Shown here in pieces: positions 27,498 through 39,475 of a stretch of 64,000 bases of DNA. Source of the stretch: Streptomyces formicae (GTDB taxonomy: Bacteria; Actinomycetota; Actinomycetes; Streptomycetales; Streptomycetaceae). The stretch covers positions 1,674,001 to 1,738,000 of the forward strand of contig NZ_CP071872.1 of assembly GCF_022647665.1 (NCBI RefSeq), in the 5' to 3' direction. A model generated the notes under the pieces. The model was not told the origin of the DNA and made no database searches. It saw only the letters and a program-made list of their open reading frames with translations. The first letter of the stretch is position 1. The number at the start of each line of letters is the position of its first letter. A program made the translations under genes and the position numbers.

Positions 27498-28187
27498 ATG
27501 GCTACACATCTGATCACCGGGGCAGGCTCCGGCATTGGCGCGGCCGTCGCGCGCCGGCTGCACGAGCGCGGCGACGAGCTGGTGCTGCTGGCCCGCGACG
27601 CCGGGCGCGCCAAGGAGCTCGCCGGGACGTATCCGGGCTCCCGTACCCTCGTCGGCGACCTCGCCGCGCCCGACCGGCTCTCCTGGGCGTTCTCGCACCA
27701 GTCGCTGCCCGAGCGCCTCGACTCGCTCCTCCACATCGCGGGCGTCGTGGACCTCGGCCGGATCGGTGACCTCACGCCGAAGACCTGGCACGCCCAGCTC
27801 GACGTGAACCTGGTGGCGCCCGCCGAGCTGACCCGGCTGCTGCTGCCCCAACTCCGTGTCACCCAGGGCACCGTGATCTTCGTCAACTCCGGTGCGGGTC
27901 TCAACGCCCACGCCGAGTGGGGTGCGTACGCCGCCTCCAAGCACGGACTCAAGGCGCTCGCCGACTCGCTGCGCCACGAGGAGAAGCCGAACGGCATCCG
28001 GGTCACCTCCGTCTACCCCGGCCGTACCGCCAGCCCCATGCAGGCCAAGGTCCACCAGCAGGAGGGCAAGGAGTACGACGCCTCCCGGTGGATCGACCCC
28101 GAGTCGGTGGCGACGACGATCCTGACGGCGCTCGACCTCCCGCGTGACGCGGAGGTCAACGACCTGACGGTGCGGCCGGGACGATGA
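27498..28187 (+). CDS. Short-chain dehydrogenase/reductase
   Basis: A 229-residue Rossmann enzyme. NAD(P) motif TGAGSGIG near the start, catalytic Ser in VNSGAG and YAASK are intact. It oxidises or reduces an unidentified alcohol/carbonyl. ATG 27498 gives the shortest normal N-terminus; an in-frame ATG at 27489 (three residues earlier) is equally near to the purine-rich GGAGGGG. Its stop overlaps the next gene's ATG by 4 bp (ATGA), indicating coupling to the MetE-like gene, an unexplained pairing. Confidence 0.88.
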   Translation: MATHLITGAGSGIGAAVARRLHERGDELVLLARDAGRAKELAGTYPGSRTLVGDLAAPDRLSWAFSHQSLPERLDSLLHIAGVVDLGRIGDLTPKTWHAQLDVNLVAPAELTRLLLPQLRVTQGTVIFVNSGAGLNAHAEWGAYAASKHGLKALADSLRHEEKPNGIRVTSVYPGRTASPMQAKVHQQEGKEYDASRWIDPESVATTILTALDLPRDAEVNDLTVRPGR

Positions 28188-29191
28188 GCGACATCGGATG
28201 GGACTCCGGACAGGCCCTGGCAACCGGGGTCGGCTCCATGCCCGGCGGTGACGCCCGCGAGGCCGCCAGGACCGTCACCGGCACCTTCGAGGACTTCCCG
28301 TATCTCCCGGAGCTGCCCGCCCGCGGCCCCGGCGCCGACATGATCGGGCGGACCATCGGCCTGCTCGTCGAGATGTACGCGCATGTCGAGCCCAGCGGCT
28401 GGCGCGTCAGCGACCGGCCCGGCCGGGACACCCGCCGGGCCCGGTCCTGGCTCGGGGAGGACCTCGACGCGCTGGAGGAGTTCACCCAGGGGTACGAGGG
28501 CCCGCTCAAGGTCCAGGCCGTCGGGCCGTGGACGCTCGCGGCCGCACTGGAGCTCAGGAACGGACAGGCCGCCCTCGGCGACCAGGGCGCCTGCCGGGAC
28601 CTCGCGGGCTCGCTCGTCGAGGGGCTGGTCGCGCATCTCGCGGAGGTACGGCGGCGGGTCCCGGGCGCGCAGGTGGTGCTCCAGCTCGACGAGCCCTCGC
28701 TCACGGCCGTCCTGCGCGGGCAGATCAGGACCGCCAGCGGGTACCGGACGCACCGCGCGGTGGACCGGCAGCTCGTCGAGAGCGCGCTGCGGGACGTGAT
28801 GGACGCCGCCGACGGACCGGTGGTCGTGCACTCGTGCGCGCCGGACGTGCCGTTCGCGCTGCTGCGCCGGGCCGGGGCCGCCGGTGTCTCGTTCGATTTC
28901 GGGTTGCTCACCGAGCGTGACGAGGAGGCGGTCGGCGAGGCGGTGGAGGGCGGCACGAAGCTCTTCGCAGGCGTCGTGGCGTCCACCGACGGTCCATTGT
29001 CAGACCCTGCCGGTAGCGTCATGGGTGTCAGGACGCTGTGGCGCAGGCTGGGGCTGAATCCGGGGACGCTCGCCGAGTCCCTGGTGGTCACCCCGTCGTG
29101 CGGGCTCGCGGGCGCTTCGCCGGCGTATGCCCGCGCGGCCCTCGCGCACTGCGTCCGGGCGGCGAGATCGCTCGCGGACAACCCTGAGTGA
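28184..29191 (+). CDS. MetE-like (cobalamin-independent methionine synthase C-terminal domain) protein
   Basis: A 335-residue TIM-barrel protein carrying only the catalytic half of MetE. The start TGVGSMPGGDAREAA, LQLDEPSL and the zinc-ligand pair in VVHSCAPD (His-x-Cys) and VTPSCGLAG (Cys) are visible. The N-terminal MetE domain that binds folyl-polyglutamate is absent, so a full methyltetrahydrofolate methyl transfer is uncertain; corrinoid-dependent or simpler methyl acceptors are possible. Overlap with the SDR gene and 35 bp spacing to ligA put it in one operon with both. Confidence 0.82.
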   Translation: MSDIGWDSGQALATGVGSMPGGDAREAARTVTGTFEDFPYLPELPARGPGADMIGRTIGLLVEMYAHVEPSGWRVSDRPGRDTRRARSWLGEDLDALEEFTQGYEGPLKVQAVGPWTLAAALELRNGQAALGDQGACRDLAGSLVEGLVAHLAEVRRRVPGAQVVLQLDEPSLTAVLRGQIRTASGYRTHRAVDRQLVESALRDVMDAADGPVVVHSCAPDVPFALLRRAGAAGVSFDFGLLTERDEEAVGEAVEGGTKLFAGVVASTDGPLSDPAGSVMGVRTLWRRLGLNPGTLAESLVVTPSCGLAGASPAYARAALAHCVRAARSLADNPE

Positions 29192-29211
29192 TGGGCTGAG
29201 GGCTGAGGTAA

Positions 29212-31410
<2,199 letters not shown>

Positions 31411-31649
31411 CCGTCTGCCCGGGGGGTAACTCCCCGCCGAGATCACCCGTTCGGCGCATATCCGATGGATAGGGGTGGCCAGGCCGCAATCGGGCAAGAG
31501 CTGTAGAGCGCTGCCCGTCAGAGCCTTCGGCGGCCTACTGTTGAGGTGTGCGCCTGTCGTGCACGGCTGCGTGGTCACGCTCCAGCCGTGGTGCCATGAC
31601 AAGGAGGCCATTGCGTGGCATCGGCACCGCCGGCTGTGAGAGGGACGGA

Positions 31650-33773
31650 ATGAAACCGACCGAGAGCGCCGCCCCGGTCTCACGGAAGCGTGGTTTCCCG
31701 GGGTTTGCGGGCATCACCGCCAGGATGCCCTTCGTGGTCGTGGGGCTCGCCGCCGTGGTCCTGACGACGGGAATCGTCAGCGCCGTCCGGGAGGGGCGGG
31801 CGCTCTTCCCCGGCGGCACCGGGGGATGGTCGCTCGCCGTCCTCACCGGCATCATCGTCGGCCATCTGGTCGCGCTCGGGCGCGACCGCTGGTGGGGCGG
31901 CACCGGATCCGGTGGCACCCTCACCCTCGCCGTGCTTCTGCTCTACGGCTGGGTGCCCGCCGGAGTCGTCAGCCTCGCCGTCGTGGTGCTGGTCGGTGCC
32001 ACCCGGCGGCACCGCTGGCGACAGGGGGTGCTCCACGGCGCGGCCGACATCGTCGGCGTCGGGGCGGCGGCGCTGGTCCTGCTGGCGTTCGGGGAGGCCC
32101 CGACCGTGGAGCAGCCCTGGCAGCCCCTGGAATGGGGCCTGGACGCGGTCCCCGAGGTGGTGTTCGCGGCGGCGGCATATCTCGCCGTCACCCGGCTGCT
32201 GCTCTGGTACGGCCTGGCGCCGCAGGGCAGCGGGCTGCCCACCGTCGCCCGTACGGCCATGATGCGGCAGGGCCTCGTCGCGGTCGCCCTGCTCGGCATC
32301 GCCCCGCTGATCTGTGTGGTCGCCATCGCCCTGCCGATCCTGCTGCCGCTCTTCGCCGTGCCGCTCATCGCCCTCGACTCGACCCTCTGGATCGCCCGTG
32401 CCCGTGCCGAGGAGCAGCTGCGCGATCCGCTCACGGGCCTGCCGAACCGTCAATGGCTGCTGGAGCGCACCTGGGCCGCGCTGGAGGAGGCCGAGGGCCT
32501 CGGCGCCCGGTCCGCGCTCGTGCTGATCGACCTCGACCGGTTCCGTTCGGTCAACGACACCCTCGGCCATCTCGCGGGCGACCGGCTGCTGCTCCAGATC
32601 GCCGAACGACTGCGGCTCGCCCTGCCGCGCGGGGCGGAGGCCGCGCGGCTCGGCGGCGACGAGTTCGCCGTGCTCCTGCCGGTCGCCGACTCCACCACCA
32701 GCGCCCAGCGCGTCGCCCGCCATCTCGTCGGCCAGCTCTCCTCGCCGCTCGACCTCGACGGCCTGACGCTCGTACTGGAGGCGAGCGCCGGGCTCGCCGT
32801 CTTCCCGGACCACGCGCTGGACGCCGAAGGGCTGCTGAGGCGCGCGGATGTGGCGATGTACCAGGCCAAGCGCGACCGCACCGGCGTGGAGGTGTACGAA
32901 TCGAAGCGGGATTCGAACACGCCGGACCGGCTCGGGCTGCTCGGAGATCTGCGCCGCGCACTGGACGCGGGCGACGTCGAGCTGCACTACCAGCCCAAGG
33001 TCGGCTTCGACGGCCATGTGGCGGGCCTGGAGGCGCTGGTGCGGTGGGTGCACCCGGATCGCGGCCGGGTCCCGCCGGACGAGTTCATCGCCATCGCCGA
33101 GTCCTCCGGACTGATGCCCCATCTGACCGAGTACGTCCTGGAGACCGCGCTTGCCCAGGTCGCCAGGTGGCGCGCCCAGGGCCTCTATGTGCCGGTCGCC
33201 GTCAATGTGTCGCCGCGTGACGTCCACACCCCGGGCTTCGCCGGCGCGGTCGCGGCCCGGCTCGCCCGGCACGGCGTCCCCGCGGGGGCGCTGCAACTGG
33301 AGATCACGGAGCATGTGCTGCTGGAGGACCCGCAGCGCGCCGCGGACACCCTGGCCGCGCTCACCGGCCACGGCGTGAAGATGTCGCTCGACGACTTCGG
33401 CACGGGGTACTCGTCCCTGGTCCATCTGCGCCGGCTCCCGGTGAGCGAGCTGAAGATCGACCGGTCGTTCGTGGCCCGCCTGGCGATCGACGCGGAGGAC
33501 GCCGAGATCGTCCGCTGCACGGTCGACCTCGCCCACTCGCTCGGGCTTCTCGTGGTGGCGGAGGGCGTCGAGGACGACGAGACCTGGGAGCGGCTGCGGG
33601 ACCTGGGATGCGACGCGGTGCAGGGCTGGCTCGTCGCCGCGGCGATGCCGCCGCAGGAGACGACGGCGTGGCTGCGGGCGCGCGGGGAGAGCGGTTGGCG
33701 CAGGGCGCCGCGTGCTCTGCCCGCGGCGACGTCGTCCGACGCGGACCGGCCGTCGGGCCACGTGGTGAACTAG
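31650..33773 (+). CDS. rmdB: GGDEF-EAL c-di-GMP enzyme, RmdB-like membrane protein
   Basis: About 707 residues with roughly six or seven N-terminal membrane segments (FVVVGLAAVVLTTGIVSAV at the start), then GGDEF and EAL domains. The GGDEF active site is RLGGDEFAVLLP and the EAL site EALVRWVHP with DDFGTGYSSL, so both domains look catalytically competent; the protein should make and/or break cyclic di-GMP. Location after ligA matches SCO5495 (RmdB), a developmental phosphodiesterase, from memory. ATG 31650 is chosen for GAGAGGGACGGA upstream; ATG 31596 or GTG 31548 would lengthen it. Its TAG stop is part of a repeat element. Confidence 0.88.
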   Translation: MKPTESAAPVSRKRGFPGFAGITARMPFVVVGLAAVVLTTGIVSAVREGRALFPGGTGGWSLAVLTGIIVGHLVALGRDRWWGGTGSGGTLTLAVLLLYGWVPAGVVSLAVVVLVGATRRHRWRQGVLHGAADIVGVGAAALVLLAFGEAPTVEQPWQPLEWGLDAVPEVVFAAAAYLAVTRLLLWYGLAPQGSGLPTVARTAMMRQGLVAVALLGIAPLICVVAIALPILLPLFAVPLIALDSTLWIARARAEEQLRDPLTGLPNRQWLLERTWAALEEAEGLGARSALVLIDLDRFRSVNDTLGHLAGDRLLLQIAERLRLALPRGAEAARLGGDEFAVLLPVADSTTSAQRVARHLVGQLSSPLDLDGLTLVLEASAGLAVFPDHALDAEGLLRRADVAMYQAKRDRTGVEVYESKRDSNTPDRLGLLGDLRRALDAGDVELHYQPKVGFDGHVAGLEALVRWVHPDRGRVPPDEFIAIAESSGLMPHLTEYVLETALAQVARWRAQGLYVPVAVNVSPRDVHTPGFAGAVAARLARHGVPAGALQLEITEHVLLEDPQRAADTLAALTGHGVKMSLDDFGTGYSSLVHLRRLPVSELKIDRSFVARLAIDAEDAEIVRCTVDLAHSLGLLVVAEGVEDDETWERLRDLGCDAVQGWLVAAAMPPQETTAWLRARGESGWRRAPRALPAATSSDADRPSGHVVN

Positions 33774-33797
33774 GGCCTGATCCGAACGACAGGCCCT
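33770..33797. repeat. Collapsed copy of the 24372-24574 element ends
   Basis: CTAGGGCCTG joins directly to GATCCGAACGACAGGCCCT, the right-hand end of the element at 24372-24574 with its interior missing. It contains the rmdB stop codon and can fold into a small hairpin (AGGGCCTG / CAGGCCCT). Confidence 0.75.
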
Positions 33798-33822
33798 GGG
33801 GTTCCGAGAGAGCAGCCCTGGA

Positions 33823-33847
33823 GGGCTGGGGGCGACGCCCCCAGCCC
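33823..33847. terminator. Bidirectional terminator between rmdB and phospholipase gene
   Basis: GGGCTGGGGGC, loop GAC, GCCCCCAGCCC: a perfect 11-bp stem between convergent stops. Confidence 0.85.
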
Positions 33848-33868
33848 CGTTGGGACTCCGGCCCGCGG

Positions 33869-35851
33869 TCAGACCGTGTGGACCGTGCCCGCGTAGCGGC
33901 GGAGGAAGCGGGAGCCGTCAGCCGCCGTCACCTCGAGGTCGTAGCGGCCGTGGCGGATCTGCCAGGTCAGCGAGGAGCGGTCGCCGGGGCCCACCCACAC
34001 CGTGCGGGCCGCCTTCGGGTCGCCGTCCGGGGCGACGGTGAAGGACACCTCCGAGGCGCCGGGGTTGCTGAACGCCAGTTCCACGGTGGCCCGTTCCGGG
34101 CTGCGGCCGTGAAGGGCCGCCGTCACGGACGGCACCGGTGCGCCCGCCTCGCGGCCCTGGGGGACGACGGTGCCGGAGAAGCGCCGTACGAATCCGTCCG
34201 CGCCCATCACGGTGAAGTCGTACCGCCCGTCGGTCTCCGAGGCATCCCAGGTGTACGTCTTCGACGCGCCCGGGGCGACGGTGAAGGGGGTACCGGTGAA
34301 CGGCTTGATCGTGTTCGGCAGGACGGTGAAGTGGAAGGTCTCCGTCCCGTGGTTGGCGAGCGTGCAGACGACCTTCCCGGTCTCCCGGTCCACCGTCACC
34401 TCGGCCCACGGCCGGTACGGCAGCGGACGGTGCGGCCGGGTGCCGGGCTCCTGCGTGGCCATGGACTGGCCGCCGCTCGGCGGCAGCTTGACCGCGGGCA
34501 GTGCGTTGGCCGCGTCCGCCTTCGCCATCAGCTCGTTCGTGTCCGGCAGCCACGGAACCGAGTAGTCCGGGCTGGTGAAGTCGAAGCAGGTGGTCAGATC
34601 GCCGCAGACGGCCCGCCGCCAGTCCGAGATGTTCGGCTCGCGCACCCCTGTCACGACCTCCAGGAAGCGCACCACCGAGGTGTGGTCGAACACCTGCGAG
34701 TTGACGTAACCGCCGCGCGACCACGGCGAGATCGCCCACAGCGGCACCCGGTTCCCGAGTCCGATCGGGCGCCCTTCGGCGAACTCCTCCGGCGTGCCCG
34801 GCTCCGGGAACGGCGGCAGGACGTGGTCGAAGTAGCCGTCGTTCTCGTCGTACATCAGCAGGAAGACGGTGTGCTTCCACACGTCGGGGTTGGAGAACAG
34901 CGACTGCAGCGCCGTGTTGACCCAGTGCGCGCCGTAGTTGGGGCCCGCCTCCGGGTGCTCGCAGAACAGATAGGGCGCGACCAGCCAGGAGACCGTCGGC
35001 AGCGTGCCGTCCTTGCAGTGCGCGTCGAAGGCCGTCAGATCGAACTTGGTCATCGCGTTGACGTACCGCGGGTCGTCCTTCGGGAACCGGTGGAACTGGC
35101 CGAAGTACGAGAGCCCGTTGTCGTCGTAGTCGCCGTACCGCTCGTCCTTCGACGGGTTGTGGTAGACGCGCCAGCTGACCCCGGCCTCCTCCAGCCGCTC
35201 GGCGTACGTCGTCCAGTCCGCGACCGGATTGTCGGTCACGGGTGTGTTGTCGGTCCAGGGGCCGGTCGTGCCGTCCTTGCCGGGGCCGCAGGAACCCGAC
35301 CACAGATAAAGCCGGTTGGGGTCGGTCGGACCCGCCTGCGAACAGAAGTACGCATCGCAGATCGTGAAGGCGTCGGCGAGGGCGAACTGGTAGGGGATGT
35401 CCTCGCGGGTGAAGTAGCCCATCGTCCGCTCGCCCTTGGACGCGATCCACTTGTTCATCGCGCCGCCGTTGATCGCGGTGTGGCCGGTGCCCCAGTCGTG
35501 CGGAAGCCCGGACGCGTTCTGGGCGTTGTACTTCGTCGTGTCCATGCGGTACGGCAGCATGAAGCCGTCGGAGCGCCCGGGGGCCGGCTGCTTGAAGACG
35601 GAGTCGCCGTTCGGGAAGGTCAGCGCCTGGCGGTCGTCGAAGCCCCGGACACCGCTCAGGGTGCCGAAGTAGTGGTCGAAGCTGCGGTTCTCCTGCATAA
35701 GGATCACCACGTGCTTCACGTCCTTGACGGACCCGCGGGGTCCGGATGCGGCCGATGCGGCTGATGCGGCCGCCTCGGGCACGCCGACGGCGGCAGCGGC
35801 GGCGGTTGCGGCGGACGCGCCGACGAAGGCGCGGCGGCTCAGCGGAGTCAT
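33869..35851 (-). CDS. Phospholipase C (phosphocholine-type), Tat-exported
   Basis: A 660-residue secreted phosphoesterase. The leader MTPLSRRAFVGASAA is a twin-arginine signal. The catalytic domain has VVILMQENRSFDHYFGTLSG (metal-binding Glu/Asn), CEHPEAGPNYG, DENDGYFDHV and FDHTSVVRFLE, as in bacterial non-haemolytic phospholipase C and acid phosphatase AcpA. Two C-terminal DUF756 repeats follow (about residues 480-655). It hydrolyses phosphatidylcholine or other phosphodiesters outside the cell, possibly for phosphate scavenging. It is convergent with rmdB and 37 bp downstream of the next gene's stop, so these two form an operon. Confidence 0.92.
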   Translation of the reverse strand: MTPLSRRAFVGASAATAAAAAVGVPEAAASAASAASGPRGSVKDVKHVVILMQENRSFDHYFGTLSGVRGFDDRQALTFPNGDSVFKQPAPGRSDGFMLPYRMDTTKYNAQNASGLPHDWGTGHTAINGGAMNKWIASKGERTMGYFTREDIPYQFALADAFTICDAYFCSQAGPTDPNRLYLWSGSCGPGKDGTTGPWTDNTPVTDNPVADWTTYAERLEEAGVSWRVYHNPSKDERYGDYDDNGLSYFGQFHRFPKDDPRYVNAMTKFDLTAFDAHCKDGTLPTVSWLVAPYLFCEHPEAGPNYGAHWVNTALQSLFSNPDVWKHTVFLLMYDENDGYFDHVLPPFPEPGTPEEFAEGRPIGLGNRVPLWAISPWSRGGYVNSQVFDHTSVVRFLEVVTGVREPNISDWRRAVCGDLTTCFDFTSPDYSVPWLPDTNELMAKADAANALPAVKLPPSGGQSMATQEPGTRPHRPLPYRPWAEVTVDRETGKVVCTLANHGTETFHFTVLPNTIKPFTGTPFTVAPGASKTYTWDASETDGRYDFTVMGADGFVRRFSGTVVPQGREAGAPVPSVTAALHGRSPERATVELAFSNPGASEVSFTVAPDGDPKAARTVWVGPGDRSSLTWQIRHGRYDLEVTAADGSRFLRRYAGTVHTV

Positions 35852-35888
35852 GGGATGGCAGTCCTTCGGTGCGTGGATACGGCGTCGC

Positions 35889-37346
35889 TCAGCGGAGGGA
35901 GAAGGTGACGGCGGGCGCCGCGTGGTCGGACGGCCAGCCGTTCCCGGCGGCGTCCGGGACCGGCCGCGGCCAGCCGGTGCAGAGGGTGTACGCCCCCTCG
36001 ACCCGCAGCGGCCCGGCGTACTGGACCTGGTCGATCCGGTCCCGCGGCTCGTCGGGGCGTACCGGCGACCAGGTGGTGCCCGGCTGCCGCGCGGCGTTCG
36101 GGTGCTCGTCGCGGAAGGCGTCGGTCAGCCCGGCCCTGCCGAGCGCCACCGTGACGGGCCAGCGCACGACCGCGGTCCTGCCCCTGCGGGTCGGGCGGTC
36201 GAGGTGCGAGGGCGAGGCGAGCCCCGCCGCGAGGACCACCGGTGCCGTGCGGGAGGCGGCGAGGTCGGACTTCATCGCGGCGAGCAGCGCCCCGGCCTGC
36301 CGGTAGCGGAGGCTGTTCAGCTCGGCCGCCTCGACCTCGGCGGCGGTGCGCCCGTCCCGGAGCGCGTACGGGCCGTACGCACCCTCGTCGAGCTGCGCAG
36401 CCCACAGCCGTACGGTGCGGTCACCCGGCAGCCGGAGGGTCGCCGCCACCGCGGGCAGATCCGTGAGCGGCGCCGTGGTGCCGGCCAGCGGGAAGCGGCT
36501 GATCAGGCCGACCCCGGCCGGGCTGTCGTAGGAGTGCCAGCCCAGCGCCCGGGCGAGCGGCTCGGCGGCGGTGCCGCCGGTCTCCTGGAGCGCGACGGCG
36601 TCGAGCCGCTGCCCGAGGATCAGCCGCAGCAGTTTCTCGTGGCCGTCGGCGGTGTTCCGGCCGGCCTCCCACAGGTTGAGCGACGCGACGGTCAGCCGGG
36701 TCCGTGCGGCGGGCGTCCGTACCGGGACCTGCACGGTCACGGTGTCGGTCCCGCCCGCGCTGTCCTTCACGCCGACCGTGATCCGGGCGGGACGGGCCGT
36801 CGGGCCGGCGGGCGCCGTGCCGCTGATCGTGCCGTCGGGGGAGACGCCCAGCCAGGAGTCGCCGGCCAGCCGCCGGAAGGACGGGGCGCCGGAGGCGTTG
36901 CCCTGCGGGCGGATCCACAGCGGGCCGAGGGCGACGGAGACACGGGACCCGGCCGCGTACTCACCGGTCGTGAACGAGTCGACGACGCAGTGCGGGGGCG
37001 TGACGGGCGGCCTGAGGGCGATGGTGAGGGGCTCGGTCCGTGCGAGGATGCCGTACCCGTCCGTGGCCAGCAGATACGCGGTGTACGTGCCTTCGCCGAG
37101 GCCGGTGGTGTCGAGGGTGATCTCGCCGGAAGCGGTCGTGACGTACTCCCAGACGAGCGAGGAGCCGACGCCGGGCTTGCGGTCGCCGTCGTAGATCCCG
37201 ATCCAGTTCTTGGGGTGGGGCGCATCGGTGGACCAGCGGAAGGTCAGCCGGTCACCCTCGCGCGGGCTCGTGGGCGAGACCAGCGACAGGGTGTGCGGCA
37301 GGGTGCTGCCGCTGCCTGCGGCAGCGGCGGTTCTGAGTGGGGACAC
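35889..37346 (-). CDS. Endonuclease/exonuclease/phosphatase-fold protein with degenerate active site
   Basis: About 485 residues from GTG 37346, chosen for GGAGAGG upstream; a TTG at 37409 would add 21 residues. Residues about 15-110 are an Ig-like domain (LSLVSPTSPREGD...YDGDRKPG), a second Ig-like domain with GVSPDGTISGTAP follows, then an EEP domain from LTVASLNLWEAG with the Glu in VALQETGG. The usual G-D-F-N motif is replaced by A-G-L-A before SPSHLD, so a catalytic Asp/Asn is missing, while RIDQVQY and terminal SDHAAP are kept. No clear signal sequence. It is upstream of the phospholipase in one operon and may be a pseudo-enzyme that binds phosphoesters. Confidence 0.75.
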   Translation of the reverse strand: MSPLRTAAAAGSGSTLPHTLSLVSPTSPREGDRLTFRWSTDAPHPKNWIGIYDGDRKPGVGSSLVWEYVTTASGEITLDTTGLGEGTYTAYLLATDGYGILARTEPLTIALRPPVTPPHCVVDSFTTGEYAAGSRVSVALGPLWIRPQGNASGAPSFRRLAGDSWLGVSPDGTISGTAPAGPTARPARITVGVKDSAGGTDTVTVQVPVRTPAARTRLTVASLNLWEAGRNTADGHEKLLRLILGQRLDAVALQETGGTAAEPLARALGWHSYDSPAGVGLISRFPLAGTTAPLTDLPAVAATLRLPGDRTVRLWAAQLDEGAYGPYALRDGRTAAEVEAAELNSLRYRQAGALLAAMKSDLAASRTAPVVLAAGLASPSHLDRPTRRGRTAVVRWPVTVALGRAGLTDAFRDEHPNAARQPGTTWSPVRPDEPRDRIDQVQYAGPLRVEGAYTLCTGWPRPVPDAAGNGWPSDHAAPAVTFSLR

Positions 37347-37673
37347 CGGAGTGAACGTCCTCTCCGCCCGGGGAGGCGCACCCCCCGGTGCCAGAAGTTG
37401 TTTGGACAACTTCGCTCAGTGAGTCAGTCCATGGCGCACTCGGAGTGAACGGGACATGACCGATGACCGGAGCGCGGCGGAACAGGGACCGGTGAGGCGG
37501 CGCAGCGACCGGTGGACGGGCGCACGGGGACCGGTGGGCGGAGCGCAGTGACCCGTGGGTGGGGAGCCCGGGGACCGGTGGGCGGGGGCCGGCGGCAAAG
37601 CGTTTCGCGGGGAGGGGCGGCGGCCCCATAGGATTGGGCCAAAACCATCGCACTCACCCCTGAGGATCGCTGC
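37347..37673. other. Divergent intergenic region with tandem repeats
   Basis: 327 bp between the EEP-like gene and gatC. It holds about six imperfect tandem copies of a GACCGGTGGGCGG-type unit (37464-37596) and a TAGGAT -10-like hexamer at 37629-37634 about 40 bp before gatC. No gene seen. Confidence 0.6.
37464..37596. repeat. Degenerate 20-26 bp tandem repeat upstream of gatC
   Basis: Units beginning GACCGGTG recur near 37487, 37507, 37529 and 37572, with variants GACCGGAG near 37465 and GACCCGTG near 37550. Spacing is 20-24 bases. Confidence 0.75.
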
Positions 37674-37970
37674 ATGCCTGGCATCACGCGCGAGGAGGTC
37701 GCCCACCTCGCCCGGCTGGCGCGTCTGGAGCTGAAGGACGAAGAGCTCGACCACTTCGCCGGACAGCTCGACGACATCATCGGCGCGGTCGCCCGCGTCT
37801 CCGAGGTCGCCGACCAAGACGTACCGCCGACCTCCCACCCGCTGCCGCTGACCAATGTCATGCGCGCGGACGAGGTCCGTCCGTCGCTCACCCCCGAGCA
37901 GGCGCTCTCCGGCGCGCCGGCACAGGAGCAGCAGCGTTTCAAGGTGCCGCAGATCCTGGGGGAGGAGTGA
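37674..37970 (+). CDS. gatC: Aspartyl/glutamyl-tRNA amidotransferase subunit C
   Basis: A 98-residue chaperone-like subunit that wraps GatA against GatB in the amidotransferase correcting misacylated Glu-tRNA(Gln) and Asp-tRNA(Asn). [18 protein letters not shown] and the late [19 protein letters not shown] motifs are standard. It leads the operon gatC-gatA-small gene-gatB. GatA's start follows 5 bp after its stop. Confidence 0.96.
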   Translation: MPGITREEVAHLARLARLELKDEELDHFAGQLDDIIGAVARVSEVADQDVPPTSHPLPLTNVMRADEVRPSLTPEQALSGAPAQEQQRFKVPQILGEE

Positions 37971-37975
37971 CAACC

Positions 37976-39475
37976 ATGACGGACAGCCCCATCATCAAGC
38001 TCACCGCGGCGGAGATCGCCGCGAAGGTCGCCTCCGGCGAGCTCACCGCCGTCGAGGTCACCGAGGCGCACCTCGCCCGGATCGAGGCCGTCGACGAGAA
38101 GGTCAACGCCTTCCTGCACATCGACCGCGAGGGCGCGCTGGCGCAGGCCCGCGCCGTCGACGGGAAGCGTGAGCGCGGCGAGAGGCTCGGCCCGCTGGCC
38201 GGTGTGCCGCTGGCGCTGAAGGACATCTTCACCACCGAGGGCATCCCGACCACGGTCGGCTCCAAGATCCTCGAAGGCTGGATCCCGCCGTTCGACGCCA
38301 CCCTGACGCGCAAGCTGAAGGAGGCCGACGTCGTCATCCTCGGCAAGACCAACATGGACGAGTTCGCCATGGGGTCCTCCACCGAGAACAGCGCGTACGG
38401 CCCGACCGGCAACCCCTGGGACCTGACCCGGATCCCCGGCGGCTCCGGCGGCGGCTCGTCCGCCGCCCTCGCCTCGTACCAGGCCCCGCTCGCCATCGGC
38501 ACGGACACCGGCGGTTCCATCCGCCAGCCCGCGGCCGTCACCGGCACGGTCGGCGTCAAGCCGACCTACGGCGGCGTCTCCCGCTACGGCATGGTCGCCT
38601 TCTCCTCCTCCCTCGACCAGGGCGGCCCGTGCGCCCGTACGGTCCTGGACGCGGCCCTGCTGCACGAGGTCATCGGCGGGCACGACCCGCTGGACTCGAC
38701 CTCCATCGACGCACCGGTCCCGCCGGTCGTCGAGGCCGCCCGCAACGGCTCGGTCGCCGGGATGCGCGTCGGTGTCGTCAAGCAGTTCCGCGGCGAGGGC
38801 TACCAGGCCGGCGTCGTCCAGCGCTTCGACGAGTCCGTCGAACTGCTGAAGGAGCTGGGCGCCGAGATCGTCGAGCTGGACTGCCCGTCCTTCGACCTCG
38901 CGCTCTCCGCCTACTACCTGATCGCGCCGTCCGAGTGCTCCTCGAACCTCGCGCGCTTCGACGCCATGCGCTACGGCCTGCGCGTCGGAGACGACGGCAC
39001 GCGCTCCGCCGAGGACGTCACCGCCCTCACCCGTGAGGCCGGCTTCGGCGACGAGGTCAAGCGCCGCATCATGCTCGGCACGTACGCCCTGTCGTCCGGC
39101 TACTACGACGCGTACTACGGCAGCGCCCAGAAGGTCCGTACGCTCATCAAGCAGGACTTCGAGAAGGCGTTCGAGCAGGTCGACGTGATCGTCTCGCCGA
39201 CGACCCCGACCACGGCCTTCCCGATCGGCGAGCGCGCCGACGACCCGATGGCCATGTACCTCGCGGACCTGTGCACCATCCCGACCAACCTGGCGGGCAA
39301 CGCGGCGATGTCGCTGCCCTGCGGCCTGGCCCCGGAGGACAACCTCCCGGTCGGTCTGCAGATCATCGCCCCCGCCATGCAGGACGACCGCCTCTACAAG
39401 GTGGGTGCGGCGGTCGAGGCCGCCTTCGTGGAAAAGTGGGGGCACCCGCTGCTGGAGGAGGCACCGTCACTGTGA
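37976..39475 (+). CDS. gatA: Aspartyl/glutamyl-tRNA amidotransferase subunit A (amidase)
   Basis: A 499-residue amidase-signature enzyme that liberates ammonia from glutamine. The Lys-Ser-Ser machinery is visible: [23 protein letters not shown] and [17 protein letters not shown] 37976 is chosen since GGAGGAG ends 8 bases upstream; a GTG overlapping the gatC stop is also in frame. Its own stop overlaps the start of a 79-residue gene (GTGA), so that small gene is translationally coupled. Confidence 0.97.
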   Translation: MTDSPIIKLTAAEIAAKVASGELTAVEVTEAHLARIEAVDEKVNAFLHIDREGALAQARAVDGKRERGERLGPLAGVPLALKDIFTTEGIPTTVGSKILEGWIPPFDATLTRKLKEADVVILGKTNMDEFAMGSSTENSAYGPTGNPWDLTRIPGGSGGGSSAALASYQAPLAIGTDTGGSIRQPAAVTGTVGVKPTYGGVSRYGMVAFSSSLDQGGPCARTVLDAALLHEVIGGHDPLDSTSIDAPVPPVVEAARNGSVAGMRVGVVKQFRGEGYQAGVVQRFDESVELLKELGAEIVELDCPSFDLALSAYYLIAPSECSSNLARFDAMRYGLRVGDDGTRSAEDVTALTREAGFGDEVKRRIMLGTYALSSGYYDAYYGSAQKVRTLIKQDFEKAFEQVDVIVSPTTPTTAFPIGERADDPMAMYLADLCTIPTNLAGNAAMSLPCGLAPEDNLPVGLQIIAPAMQDDRLYKVGAAVEAAFVEKWGHPLLEEAPSL

